From assembly GCA_905221605.1 (NCBI GenBank), contig CAJNDS010002077.1, forward strand, positions 124,001 to 188,000: DNA of 64,000 nucleotides, read 5' to 3'. The position numbers and the translations under genes are program-made. This document shows positions 10,150 to 21,199 of the stretch, piece by piece. The stretch comes from Symbiodinium natans (taxonomy: Eukaryota; Sar; Dinophyceae; Suessiales; Symbiodiniaceae). The notes under the pieces were generated by a model, which was not told the origin of the DNA, did not search any database, and was given only the letters and a program-made list of their open reading frames with translations. Position 1 is the first letter of the stretch; every line of letters starts with the position of its first letter.

Positions 10150-12660
10150 GAAGGGTTCAGGGGTTAGGGGCTTCAGGGCTTCAGGACTTTCGGAGCGTGG
10201 GTTGTTCTGTTGTTCTGTATGTGCTTAGTGGTTTAGGGGCTTCTGACTTGCCCATGAGGCTTTTGCAGGCATAAGGGTGTTGTTGTATGCTGTTGGTCTC
10301 AGACATCGCACTTCAACTTCTCGCGGGGCAAACAGCTGCGGCCCTAAACCATCCGAAGCCGACCCCCGAGCCGAAACCGCAAATCCCCGAATCCGATCAA
10401 CCCTGAACGCTCCCCTGCTTGGCCTGAAACATGTCGGATGCTCACATGCAGCTGCTCAAGCAGCTAATCGATGCGGATCCCATTGCCGAGCCACGCGCTG
10501 GGATTCAAGTGAAAAGAAGATCATAGAAAATTGAGGTTTGCTGCCAAGTCGGCATCTTGTCCCGTACGTGGAGGTTCATGGATAGCGCAATAACTGGGGG
10601 ATGCAAGTATAGGGTGACTTATTCCAGCTGGTCACAACGTTTTACTTGTGGGCCCGTATAACCCTGCTTTCGCCCCTGCTTTTTTAGTGCCCATGATCCT
10701 TCAAGCAGAGCCCGCGTATAAACCCCACCTCTGAATCGCTACACTGCCGCCCCATGGCGAACATCGGCTAACGGCCCCGATGAGTTTATAATAATTTATA
10801 GGTTTAGGGGCAGGTTGTCTATTGTTCGAGGTTTCGGGGGTGAAAGAATCGGGGTTGCCAAGCTGCGCGAGCGGAAGTTCTGGCCATTGCTCCCTTGTGA
10901 ATTTGCCCAGCCTGACGAGGGGTTCGGAGCTGAAAAGATGCTCTTGGCATCATGCCAGTGTTTCTGACGATGCGCAGGCTTATTCCGCAGCTTAAAGCTT
11001 GCGCGCGGAGGAAGAAATTACATTCCCGCCTGGGGCCTACCTTGTCGGTGGCTCGGCCTCGCATTTTCTGCTGAGTTTGTGGGTGCTGCATGTCCTCGAG
11101 GACATGCGCCCCTGGGTCCTAAACACCCTGAACCCCCTCAGCTGCGGCCAAGACTGAGACGTCACCCGAGCCCAAGCCCCCAACCCAAAACCCTAAAACC
11201 TGGAATCCTAGGCTTCCTAAACCATCAAACCTAAACCTCAAGACCCTAAACCCTGAACCCTGAACCCCGAAATCCACCCTGGCCCCGTAAGCCTCAATAC
11301 TGGTCTCCTTCAACCGAAAACTAAGTTCACAAAGGCCGTGAAGCCCAAAACCCACAACAATTAGACTTTAAAACCCGAAACCCTCAAACCCAAAATCCCT
11401 AAAGACCCCAAACATAAAACCCTAAAACTGGGGACCCCAAACCACAAACAACGAAGGCGAAGGCCTCTCGTGGCCTCTTCTTTTGGTCGCCAAGGCCCTG
11501 CCGTTGCCTGTATCTGCGTATATCTGCGTCTGAGGGGTTAGGGGTTGAGGATTTTGAGTTTGGGGCTTAGGGAAAATCAGGTCGGTTCCTGAAGTTTAGG
11601 GAAAATTCCTTGAGGCTGGGTGCTTTAAAAGCCCCAAAGGACCCCCACCACACCTCACCATGGTGTAAAGCCTCTTGGGAAAAACACAGGCTGCTGAGGG
11701 ATGTCACTGTTGTCTCCCGGGCAGGAAGGCCCCCCCCCCCCAACCACAAAACAAAAGGAAAGCACCGGTGCGTGTGTTCCCCAAGTGCACGCAGGCGTTT
11801 TGGGAAACCCAGAACCTGTAGGCTGAGGCCTGGAACCTTCACAATGTGGAAGATGCAGTTCGGAGCAGCTCTAGCCCCTGTTGATTCAGGGCCCAAGATT
11901 CAGGTTGATGGGGCTCCTGAGCTACATGCAATACCTTGGCAAAATATCCCTGAGCACCAGGGTATCCCCAAACAACCTTGTCCACCCTGATCTAAAGTTC
12001 CAAGCATGGGCCCTGAATTTGAGAGTCCCTTGTTGCATAACCCATGTCTACGCTCTACGGCTCTACATAATAAGGGCCCATACTTCGGATCCCACTATCA
12101 AAGAAGGGCAAGGGACGATGCTAGCGGCCCATGGTTCCAGCCTTAGACCCAAGACGTCCCTTCATCCTGAAGCCAGCGATCTTCCCAGTCGCCTTCGGGA
12201 CAGCAGAGTAGTCAAACCAACTTGACGATGAATGCGTGGCAGGCGGTTCTGACTCCGCTGCAGGGGGATCCTCCAGGCAATCGGTTTCACAACATTTGGG
12301 GTTTCGGGTTGAGACCTGTCTTTCTGCAACAAGTGTGAGCTTAGGAAGGACGCTTTTGTATGCAGCCAAGTCTGATACTCCATAGTCCGTACCTCTCCCA
12401 TGATGGTGGGCATGAATCAAACATCAGGACCTTGGAGCCTGTCGGTTCAGGGGCTTAGGGGTTTAGGGGTTTAGGGGTTTAGGGATTAGGGTTCACTTTG
12501 GAAGATACTATTCACTCATGCGGGCCTCAGGGGCTTAATTAGTTCAAGAGAGAAACTTCGGCAAGCTGCTTCTCGAACTCCCTTTACAAGGGACCCAGAA
12601 AAAGCCGTGTTGGCGTTACCTTGGGATGTTCCCCCTTATACTAACAGTCCTGAATAGGGA
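10150..12660. other. Mostly intron-like, no assigned gene
   Basis: Decayed telomere-like units, one repeat pair member (12065-12155, related to 36795-36875) and short open frames on both strands. Frame 10277-10534 (plus) and frame 10819-11091 (minus) hold ordinary residues, but I find no splice or domain support. Confidence 0.35.
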
Positions 12661-12668
12661 TTATAGTA
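12620..12668. mobile_element. CAGTCCT fold-back family, truncated copy
   Basis: GATGTTCCCCCTTATACTAA and CAGTCC match the left arm of the elements at 14500, 15425 and 22950. The copy breaks off into a CCCTAAA array at 12670. Confidence 0.7.
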
Positions 12669-12769
12669 GGCCCTAAACCCTAAACCCTAAGCCCTGAACC
12701 CTGAACCCTAAACCCTAAACCCTAAACCCTAAACCCTAAGTGTTACCATGCTTTGTAATGACTCCAAGC

Positions 12770-12832
12770 ACCTCCTGCCGCCAGCTCCAACTGTCGTGGC
12801 TTTGCCACCTTTGGTCGCGGCCCCTGGCATGC
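12770..12832 (-). CDS. W-rich exon, related to 14750-14815
   Basis: Minus-strand frame containing DQRWQSHDSWSWRQE before a GT donor (GAG before GTGCTT). DQxW...W...RQE recalls ADQWSSQTWQDWPSRQE. CCCTAAA lies to its left and TTTAGGG to its right. The plus strand also reads open (APTVVALPPLVAAPGMRL). Confidence 0.5.
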
Positions 12833-13375
12833 GACTCAACTTCCAAACGCAGGAAGGGTTTGGGGTTCGGGGTTTGGGGTTTAGGGTTTGGGGTTTAGGG
12901 TTTAGGGTTCAGGGTTTAGGGTAGTTTAGGGTTTGGGGCCCTGAGTCTGAAGCTGTAGTTAACATGGGCCAGGCCATGACTGTCTTCCAGTTCAAGAAGG
13001 TGCCTCACAGCATTTCGCACGTGAGCTTAGGGGTCCTGTAGGCTGTTGTAATAGCCTAGGCAGGAAAAGGCTGGCTTCGTCATGGTACCATGGGGCTCAC
13101 TAGAGAAGTTTGCAGGATCGCAACATAATATCAAAGTTAACCCAAGGACACCAGTTGGAGCTTTAGCGTCGTCTAAGACGAGGTGATCCCACCCCCCCAC
13201 CCCGCCAGGCCCACTCCCAGTCCCAGTCAAGTGAAGGCAATCGAAGCGGTCCTGTCTGAGTAAGCATATCTGTCGCGTTGATTTCCGTTGTCCCACCTCA
13301 GGGGTTGGCTATCTGTGAACCTATATCTGGTGGGTTCTCGCATGTGCTCACATGGTGGTTTCCGAAAGTCGGGTA

Positions 13376-13450
13376 CTTTATTGGGGTCCTGATTATAAGG
13401 GAATCCTACTATTTGGGGGGTCTATTTTTGGGTCCCCCATTCTCCGAATG
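13376..13450. mobile_element. TTATTGGGGTCCT dispersed repeat
   Basis: TTATTGGGGTCCTGATTATA followed by GGGAATCCTACTATTTGGGG; same family as 1988-2085 and 43300-43386. Confidence 0.75.
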
Positions 13451-13605
13451 CAGTTTGCAAGGAAGCAGGCCAAGTCACACCCTCGAGTAGATGCTCACGC
13501 CTTACAATTCGAATGCGAAGGGCTTTCTTCCACAACAACCCCTCCTCCTGTAAGGTCTTCAACTGTGCTGAACCACCACCTGAAGCAGGAGATGAAAGCA
13601 ACATA
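13425..13605 (-). CDS. Possible exon
   Basis: Minus-strand frame with AQLKTLQEEGLLWKKALRIR continuing to RREHLLEG. Amphipathic and charged. A plus-strand frame of 155 codons overlaps but is rich in Pro and intron-like. Splice sites not resolved. Confidence 0.35.
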
Positions 13606-13974
13606 TCCTAAACTACCTCATGGACACCACCCCAAAGCCCCATGGACCCCACGCCCGACTTCCTTATCTCCCAATCATTGCAGAAGAGCCGCCGGGCTGT
13701 CTCCCACCAAGAGCCTGATGCCTAAGATCCCACGCGGTGGGCGGAGTGCGGTTCAGGGGTTCCAGGGGTCTAGGGCCTGGGCAAAACAGCCATTACTCTT
13801 ACAGTTTTACAGTGTGTAAAGTGCAAAAATTAGTCTTTTGCACGCGCTTTTCGCATACGTGGTTCCTCTTCGATCGTCTTGTCTTTTGCAGGGCTTTGCT
13901 GTGTTCTTTGCCGCCGCCTGGCCTCGACATGTGGTGGCCACAACCACGCCAGCGCTGGCCGCTAGGATCTAAGC

Positions 13975-14135
13975 GGTCCAAGGTTTTTGATGGGATCTTC
14001 CTGCTTGACCTGTCGGCCGAGCAATGTGGGCTGCGCGGGCAGCCGGGCTTCGTGGGCACCCGAGTTTTGGTAAAGAATCGGCGTTGGTCCAAAGGGCCAG
14101 CGGCGTACGTCGTGCGGTTTCCGGTCCCGCTGTGA
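13975..14135 (+). CDS. Possible plus-strand terminal exon
   Basis: Plus-strand frame VFDGIFLLDLSAEQCGLRGQ, then GFVGTRVLVKNRRWSKGPAA and YVVRFPVPL before a stop. It alternates strands and charged turns like a folded domain and holds no telomere-like repeat. Four minus-strand frames are also open here, so strand is not certain. Confidence 0.35.
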
Positions 14136-14499
14136 TGGCTTTGGCTCCACGAGCTAATGCAAGAATGCAAGAAATATGCAACGAGCTGTGTTGAGCGGTT
14201 TGTAGCCCGCAAGAGCCGCAGCTTCAGCTCGAGCCACTGGCAACGAGCGTCTGCCCAAGAACATCTTGCAAAGATTGCCCGTTGATCTGTGGCTCGCAGT
14301 GTAGTAGCAGCGAGGGGCGCTCAGTGGGTAACATTGGCCCGAATTCCTCCAAACCCATCCGGAAAGCATGAGAGAAGAGACGCGGCTGGGTAGTGTGCCG
14401 AGGCCCGGCTCTGTAGCGATCAATTGGGTGTAGCCTATTTGGGCCACGGCTCAACCCTAAACTACCCTAAGCCCTAAACCCACGCGAATTTACAATTGG

Positions 14500-14582
14500 G
14501 AATGTTGCCCCTGCTAACAGTCCTTAGTATAGATCAGAATAGGGGGTACTAGAATCCCGACTAAGGACTGCTAGCATAACCC
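14500..14582. mobile_element. CAGTCCT fold-back family
   Basis: The arm CTAACAGTCCTTAGTA and the later arm TAAGGACTGCTAGCA are reverse complements around an A+T-rich centre. Related copies at 12620, 15425 and 22950. Confidence 0.75.
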
Positions 14583-14652
14583 AAACTTACGATGAAATTC
14601 CTTGTTGGCGGGATTCAACCCCCACGTAGTGTGGTCTGAGAGACATGGGGGC

Positions 14653-14749
14653 TTTACCATAATAAGGGACCCCCAAAATACCCCCAAAGAGCAGGATCCC
14701 CTTATAATAATAAGGATCCCAATAAGGTACCCGAATCGTAAACCCGCAC
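14653..14749. mobile_element. TTATTGGGGTCCT repeat, reverse copy starting at a splice donor
   Basis: Reverse orientation to 13376-13450. On the minus strand its end (GTGCGGGTTTACGATTCGGG) is exactly the donor of the W-rich exon at 14750-14815, so the element forms the beginning of the intron. Confidence 0.75.
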
Positions 14750-14815
14750 ATGCCAGGCCACCCACTCTTGGCGGGAGGGCCAGTCCTGCCACGTCTGCGA
14801 GCTCCATTGGTCGGC
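14750..14815 (-). CDS. W-rich exon
   Basis: 22 codons, phase 0 to 0, reading ADQWSSQTWQDWPSRQEWVA and WH: five Trp in 22 residues. The acceptor is CTGCGAAG and the donor is GT (GTGCGG). The dispersed repeat at 14653-14750 begins exactly at this donor. Similar in style to the exon near 12770-12832. Confidence 0.7.
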
Positions 14816-15424
14816 CTTCGCAGGAAAGAGGGTTTAGGCGGTGTCGGCGGATTAGGGGTTTAGGGCTCAGGGTTTAGAGTTCGGGCTTGGGGAAACTGCG
14901 TAGAACCCTGAACCTCTCAATGCCTAAATGAAACGCCTGAAGGGCCTGCAAAAGGATCTTGTGCCAGAAAGTCTTGTTGCTAGTTGTATCTCTCTGATTT
15001 TTCGGCGACGTTGGGGCCTTCAGCGTCTGCAACTCCTTCAACCGAAAGCCACCCTAACCCACAAGCCCTTGCCCTAAACCCTAACAAACGGCTACAGGGG
15101 GGAAGTGATACGAGCTCAAGCTTTCACATTTGCGGGTCTTGCATAGGTTCTTGTGCTTAGATGCTTCGGGGATTGGACTTTGGCCGGTAAGAGGGTCAAA
15201 TACTGGAGCCGAAGTAAGTACCAATACAATGCCTGCTTATTTACGAGATACAAGCTACCCAAAAACACCATTGAAACAACAGTCCTCAAGTAGCTTGGCA
15301 AAAGGCCTCCCATTGTGTGAGACATGCTCATAGCAACACGTTCAAGCTCCATGCCAAGCACCCTGACAACCCGGTGGGCCTAGCAAAGCACTGAGCTTTG
15401 CGGATTATGCTAAGACTTTGGATG

Positions 15425-15518
15425 TTCACCCTTTTCTAACAATCCTTACTTGGGAATATAGTACCCCTATAATAATCCCTATTCAGGACTGCTAGTTTCA
15501 GGGGGAACATCCCTCCAG
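15425..15518. mobile_element. CAGTCCT fold-back family
   Basis: Runs from GTTCACCCTTTTCTAACAAT to GACTGCTAGTTTCAGGGGGA and ACATCCC, with inverted arms and an AGTACCCCTATAATAATCCC centre. The most complete copy. Confidence 0.8.
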
Positions 15519-15557
15519 TGGTCTTGCCCCTTTTCGCGCGGTGTGACCTAGCTAAGC

Positions 15558-15644
15558 TTCCCAGTGAGCGGCCTTCGCTGCGTAGCGCTGACCGCGCAGA
15601 GCTTCCATCCAAGGGTCGTCGTGATCGAAAGGATCTCCCTTCTC
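15558..15644 (-). CDS. DPW exon, copy 1
   Basis: Minus-strand frame EKG and then DPFDHDDPWMEALRGQRYAA, followed by KAAHWE before a GC donor (GCTTAG). The acceptor is CTGCAG... at ATGCAG. It is closest to copy 2 in sequence. Confidence 0.7.
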
Positions 15645-15789
15645 CTGCATAAAAGGGTCGGTACTGACGGCTGGCAGCAAGCCTCCTAGTCCGTGCTACT
15701 GCACGCGAGCCCCTGGCCTAGCTAACGGCTCTTGTGGTACCTCTTTGGGTTAGGATACTAAGAGTCCCCCACAACTAACCCAAAAGGGA

Positions 15790-15955
15790 ACTACATTAAA
15801 GCCTTCAGGTGGCTCCCTAAACCCTAAGACCTAAACCCTAAACAAACCCTAAACCCTAAAACCCTCACCCCTAACCCTAAACCCTAAACCCTAAACCCTA
15901 AACCCTAAACCCTAAACCCTAAACCCTAAACCCTAAACCCTAAACCCTAAACCCT
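15790..15955 (-). repeat. CCCTAAA array
   Basis: About 20 units, the last ten perfect, adjoining DPW exon copy 2 on its left. Confidence 0.95.
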
Positions 15956-15969
15956 GGCCTAGCTAAGCT

Positions 15970-16050
15970 TCCCAGGGCCTTCTTGGCAGAGCGCTGACAG
16001 CGCAGAGCTTCCATCCAAGGGTCGTGGTGATCGAAGGGATCTTCATCTTC
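15970..16050 (-). CDS. DPW exon, copy 2 (frame-damaged end)
   Basis: Minus-strand frame EDEDPFDHHDPWMEALRCQR followed by SAKKAL. Against the other two copies it lacks five bases near its 3' end, which shifts the frame before the GC donor, so it may be a decayed copy. CCCTAAA and TTTAGGG arrays flank it directly. Confidence 0.6.
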
Positions 16051-16061
16051 CTGCATAAAAG

Positions 16062-16195
16062 GGCTTAGGGCTTAGGGTTTAGGGTTTAGGGTTTAGGGTT
16101 TAGGGTTTAGGGTTTAGGGTTTGGGGTTTGGGGTTTGGGGCTTAGGGCTTAGAGCTTAGGGTTTAGGGTTTAGGGTTTTGGGTTTTCACAAGGGT
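16062..16195 (+). repeat. TTTAGGG array
   Basis: TTTAGGG units with TTTGGGG and CTTAGGG variants on the right of DPW exon copy 2, convergent with 15790-15955. Confidence 0.9.
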
Positions 16196-16363
16196 TTGGG
16201 GCGTAGGGTTTAAGGTTTCGGGTTTAGGGGGTTTGGGGGGCTCTGGTTTAGGGTATCAAGGGCCTAGTGGGTAGCCGCTTATAAGGTACCTCTTTTCAGG
16301 TACTTTGTAGGGATAGCTGCTGAGTGAGTCAGGAGCCCCAACACAACTCAATACATTCTAAGC

Positions 16364-16628
16364 CCCCCCCCCCACCCCCCCCCCCCAACCCGCCCCCACC
16401 CCCCCCCCCCCACCCGCCCCCCACCCCGCCCCCCCCCCCCCCCCCCCACCCCCCCCACACCCCCCCCCCCCCCCCACCCCCCCCCCCCACCCCCCCCCCA
16501 CCCCCCCCCCCCCCCCCCACCCCCCCCCCCCCCCCCCCACCCCCCCCCCCACCCCCCCCCCCCCCCCCCCCACCCCCCCCCCACCCCCCCCCCCCCCACC
16601 CCCCCCCCCCACCCCCCCCGCCCCCCCA
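16364..16628. repeat. 265-bp C-tract interrupted by single A
   Basis: Almost only C, broken every 7-18 bases by A and rarely G. Frames through it read as Pro or Gly runs and are not genes. It could form i-motif/G-quadruplex structures and is prone to assembly and length error. Confidence 0.95.
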
Positions 16629-16739
16629 AAAAAAGGATATTTATTATTCTTAGGCCTTATTGGGGATCTTGCATAAAAGGGCCCGTCTCCTAATAGCACA
16701 AAGGCCTGAATTAATTTCCAAGGGCTTAGCAAGACTGAG

Positions 16740-19700
16740 GGTCTGTCGTCTGTAGGCCACGATGTTCAGAAGAAGTAGAAGGGCTAGGGCACCCAATGGG
16801 TTTTCATTGTAACGAAACCCGTAACCCTGAAGCCCTAAACCCTCAACCCTAAACTCTATAGACCCTAAACCCATTAGCCTCAACTCCAGGATCCTGAGTA
16901 GCCCCAAGAGTCAAGGGCTTCTTTTGGGTCGAAAGCTGAGCAAATCCCAGGTCGCATCCTTCCAGTCGTCGGCCCACTGTTGCTCCGCGGCGTCGATCTG
17001 CTCGTGCGCTTTAGGGCGAGGACTTTCAGTCGAGGAGCTCTTTACCGGGTTCAAACAGATGAGTACATAGGGTCACAAATCCAAGCAAGGAAACCCTTTG
17101 CATATCCCAAAGGCCAACTTAGGTTTAGGATGTTTAGGTTCAAGTGGCCTTCGGCCTAGCTCAGGCTCACGCGACAGATGCATGATTTATGTTGAGTCGA
17201 TTGAGTTCTTTTGGGTGGCTTAGGGTGTGAGCAAGTTGTATGCTTGCGGCTGAGGGCTTAGCAAGACTGAGGGTCTGTAGTCTGTAGGCCACGATGTTCA
17301 GAAGAAGTAGAAGGGCTAGGGCACCCAATGGGTTTTCATCGTAACCCTGAAGCCCTAAACCCTCAACCCTAAACTCTATAGACCCTAAACCCATTAGCCT
17401 CAACTCCAGGATCCTGAGTAGCCCCAAGAGTCAAGGGCTTCTTTTGGGTCGAAAGCTGAGCAAATCCCAGGTCGCGTCCTTCCAGTCGTCGGCCCACTGT
17501 TGCTCCGCGGCGTCGATCTGCTCGTGCGCTTTAGGGCGAGGACTTTCAGTCGAGGAGCTCTTTACCGGGTTCAAACAGATGAGTACATAGGGTCACAAAT
17601 CCAAGCAAGGAAACCCTTTGCATATCCCAAAGGCCAACTTAGGTTTAGCATGTTTAGGTTCAAGTGGCCTTCGGCCTAGCTCAGGCTCACGCGACAGATG
17701 CATGATTTATGTTGAGTCGATTGAGTTCTTTTGGGTGGCTTAGGGTGTGAGCAAGTTGTATGCTTGCGGCTGAGGGCTTAGCAAGACTGAGGGTCTGTAG
17801 TCTGTAGGCCACGATGTTCAGAAGAAGTAGAAGGGCTAGGGCACCCAATGGGTTTTCATTGTAACCCTGAAGCCCTAAACCCTCAACCCTAAACTCTATA
17901 GACCCTAAACCCATTAGCCTCAACTCCAGGATCCTGAGTAGCCCCAAGAGTCAAGGGCTTCTTTTGGGTCGAAAGCTGAGCAAATCCCAGGTCGCGTCCT
18001 TCCAGTCGTCGGCCCACTGTTGCTCCGCGGCGTCGATCTGCTCGTGCGCTTTAGGGCGAGGACTTTCAGTCGAGGAGCTCTTTACCGGGTTCAAACAGAT
18101 GAGTACATAGGGTCACAAATCCAAGCAAGGAAACCCTTTGCATATCCCAAAGGCCAACTTAGGTTTAGGATGTTTAGGTTCAAGTGGCCTTCGGCCTAGC
18201 TCAGGCTCACGCGACAGATGCATGATTTATGTTGAGTCGATTGAGTTCTTTTGGGTGGCTTAGGGTGTGAGCAAGTTGTATGCTTGCGGCTGAGGGCTTA
18301 GCAAGATGAGGGTCTGTAGGCCACGATGTTCAGAAGAAGTATAAGGGCTAGGGCACCCAATGGGTTTTCATTGTAACCCTGTAGCCCTAAACCCTCAACC
18401 CTAAACTCTATAGACCCTAAACCCATTAGCCTCAACTCCAGGATCCTGAGTAGCCCCAAGAGTCAAGGGCTTCTTTTGGGTCGAAAGCTGAGCAAATCCC
18501 AGGTCGCGTCCTTCCAGTCGTCGGCCCACTTTTGCTCCGCGGCGTCGATCTGCTCGTGCGCTTTAGGGCAAGGACTTTCAGTCGAGGAGCTCTTTACCGG
18601 GTTGAAACACATGAGTACATAGGGCCCCTCACAAACCCAAGCAAGGAAAAACTTTACATATCCAAAAGGCCAACAAAGGTTTAGGATGGTTTAAGTTTAG
18701 GTTCAAGAGGCCTTCGGCCTAGCTCAGGCTCACGCGACAGAAGCGATGCATGATTTATGTTGAGTCGATTGAGTTCTTTTGGGTGGCTTAGGGTGTGAGC
18801 AAGTTGTATGCTTGCGGCTGAGGGCTTAGCAAGACTGAGGGTCTGTAGTCTGTTTGCCACGATGTTCAGAAGAAGTAGAAGGGCTAGGGCACCCAATGGG
18901 TTTTCATTGTAACCCTGAAGCCCTAAACCCTAAACTCTAGACCCCAAACCCATTAGCCTCAACTCCAGGATCCTGAGTAGCCCCAAGAGTCAAGGGCTTC
19001 TATAGGGTCGAAAGCAGAGCAAATCCCAAGTCGCGTCCTTCCAGTCGTCGGCCCACTTTCGCTCCGCGGCGTCGATCTGCTCGTGCGCTTTAGGGCAAGG
19101 ACTTTCAGTCGAGGAGCTCTTTGCCGGGTTGAAGCACATGAGTATATAGGGCCCCTCACAAACCCAAGCAAGGAAACTCTTTACACATCCCAGAGGCCAA
19201 CAAAGGTTTAGGATGGTTTAGGTTCAAGAGGCCTTCGGCCTAGCTCAGGCTCACGCGACAGAAGCGATGCATGATTTATGTTGAGTCGATTGAGTTCTTT
19301 TGGGTGGCTTAGGGTGTGAGCAAGTTGTATGCTTGCGGCTGAGGGCTTAGCAAGACTGAGGGTCTGTAGCCTGTAGGCCACGATGTTCAGAAGAAGTAAG
19401 GGCTAGGGCACCCAATGGGTTTTCATTGTTTCCCTGAAGCCCTAAACCCTAAACTCTAGACCCCAAACCCATTAGCCTCAACTCCAGGATCCTGAGTAGC
19501 CCCAAGAGTCAAGGGCTTCTATAGGGTCGAAAGCAGAGCAAATCCCAAGTCGCGTCTTTCCAGTCGTCGGCCCACTTTTGCTCCGCGGCGTCGATCTGCT
19601 CGTGCGCTTTAGGGCAAGGACTTTCAGTCGAGGAGCTCTTTACCGGGTTGAAACACATGAGTACATAGGGTCACAAACCCAAGCAAGGAAACTCTTTACA

Positions 19701-20800
19701 CATCCCAGAGGCCAACTTAGGTTTAGGATGGTTTAGGTTCAAGAGGCCTTCGGCCTAGCTCAGGCTCACGCGACAGAAGCGATGCATGATTTATGTTGAG
19801 TCGATTGAGTTCTTTTGGGTGGCTTAGGGTGTGAGCAAGTTGTATGCTTGCGGCTGAGGGCTTAGCAAGACTGAGGGTCTGTAGTCTGTAGGCCACGATG
19901 TTCAGAAGAAGTAGAAGGGCTAGGGCACCCAATGGGTTTTCATTGTAACCCTGAAGCCCTAAACCCTAAACTCTAGACCCCAAACCCATTAGCCTCAACT
20001 CCAGGATCCTGAGTAGCCCCAAGAGTCAAGGGCTTCTATAGGGTCGAAAGCAGAGCAAATCCCAAGTCGCGTCCTTCCAGTCGTCGGCCCACTGTTGCTC
20101 CGCGGCGTCGATCTGCTCGTGCGCTTTAGGGCGAGGACTTTCAGTCGAGGAGCTCTTTACCGGGTTGAAACACATGAGTACATAGGGCCCCTCACAAACC
20201 CAAGCAAGGAAACTCTTTACACATCCCAGAGGCCAACTTAGGTTTAGGATGGTTTAGGTTCAAGAGGCCTTCGGCCTAGCTCAGGCTCACGCGACAGAAG
20301 CGATGCATGATTTATGTTGAGTCGATTGAGTTCTTTTGGGGCTCCTGGCTTAGGGTGTGAGCAAGTTGTATGCTTGCGGCTGAGGGCTTAGCAAGACTGA
20401 GGGTCTGCAGACTGTAGGCCACGATGTTCAGCAGAAGTATAAGGGCAATGGGGTTTCATTGTAACCCTGAAGCCCTAAACCCTAAACTCTAGACCCCAAA
20501 CCCATTAGCCTCAACTCCAGGATCCTGAGTAGCCCCAAGAGTCAAGGGCTTCTATAGGGTCGAAAGCAGAGCAAATCCCAAGTCGCGTCCTTCCAGTCGT
20601 CGGCCCACTTTTGCTCCGCGGCGTCGATCTGCTCGTGCGCTTTAGGGCAAGGACTTTCAGTCGAGGATCTCTTTACCGGGTTGAAACACATGAGTACATA
20701 GGGCCCCTCACAAACCCAAGAACTCTTTACATATCCCAAGGGCCAACTTGGGTTTAGGATGGTTTAGGTTCAAGGGTTTACAGTGAGAGCTTGGGATTAA
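16740..20800. repeat. Tandem ~520-bp repeat, eight copies
   Basis: Anchor GTCGAAAGC recurs at about 16931, 17451, 17971, 18483, 19010, 19529, 20046 and 20562, that is, spacings of 512-527 bp. Each unit holds one W-rich exon plus intron, including a short CCCTAAA stretch. Units 1-4 carry TCTTTTGGGTCG and units 5-8 TCTATAGGGTCG, showing two sub-families and stepwise expansion. The 86-codon Leu-rich frames in each unit are intron shadows. Confidence 0.97.
16947..20675 (-). CDS. Eight tandem copies of a W-rich exon (SSTESPRPKAHEQ...WADDWKDATW)
   Basis: Each ~520-bp unit carries one minus-strand exon of about 93 bp containing AHEQIDAAEQQWADDWKDAT. The first copy spans 16947-17039, the second 17467-17559, the third 17987-18079; the rest start near 18499, 19026, 19545, 20062 and 20578. 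The acceptor is CGGTAAAG. A GA donor (TGG before GATTTG) would give a 31-codon exon with phase 0 at both ends, which can be duplicated without breaking frame; a GC donor 10 bases later is the alternative. Differences are mostly single bases, some changing residues (Q/K before W), so the copies are recent. Function unknown; the repeat is acidic and probably helical. Confidence 0.75.
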
Positions 20801-21073
20801 CCTCACCTATGTGCGGCCTTCGGCCTAGCTCAGGCTTCATGCGACAGAAGCGATGCCTGATTTGTGTTGAGTCGATACAGCTTGAGGGTTTAGGGTTTAG
20901 TGTTGGGGAGTTTGGGAGGTAGGGCTTGAGCGTCTTGAATGTAATCTACTCGAGTTGCGCAGACAGCACCCTCGACCCTAAGCCCCAACCCTTAAGCCCT
21001 GGATCCCCAGCCTTATTCCTCCCCCTAGCCCCGCGCGACTGCACACATGGCCCTGGCCTAGATGATAGCTAAC

Positions 21074-21155
21074 CTTCCCAGGAAGCCGCCTTCTCCGCAT
21101 AGTCTTGAGATCGCAGAGCTTCCAGCCAAGGGTCGTAGCGTTCGAGGGGGTCTTC
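21074..21155 (-). CDS. DPW exon, copy 3
   Basis: 82 bp, phase 0 to 1, reading EDPLER and then YDPWLEALRSQDYAEKAASW, with acceptor CATGCAG and donor GT (GTTAGC). Two further copies occur at 15558-15644 and 15970-16050, on the other side of the tandem array. All keep D-P-W-(M/L)-E-A-L-R. I do not recognise the family. Confidence 0.75.
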
Positions 21156-21199
21156 CTGCATGGCAGCTGAACTCCAACCTTCCAACCTAGAAGTGGCTC

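Noticed and set aside
16324-16732. Poly-Pro and poly-Gly frames
   Set aside because: Products of the C/A tract; no composition outside it supports a gene.
16650-19932. Repeated 70-86 codon Leu-rich minus frames (GALALLLLLNIVAYR)
   Set aside because: They run through CCCTAAA units and lie in the intron part of each tandem unit; the W-rich exon is the conserved coding-like part.
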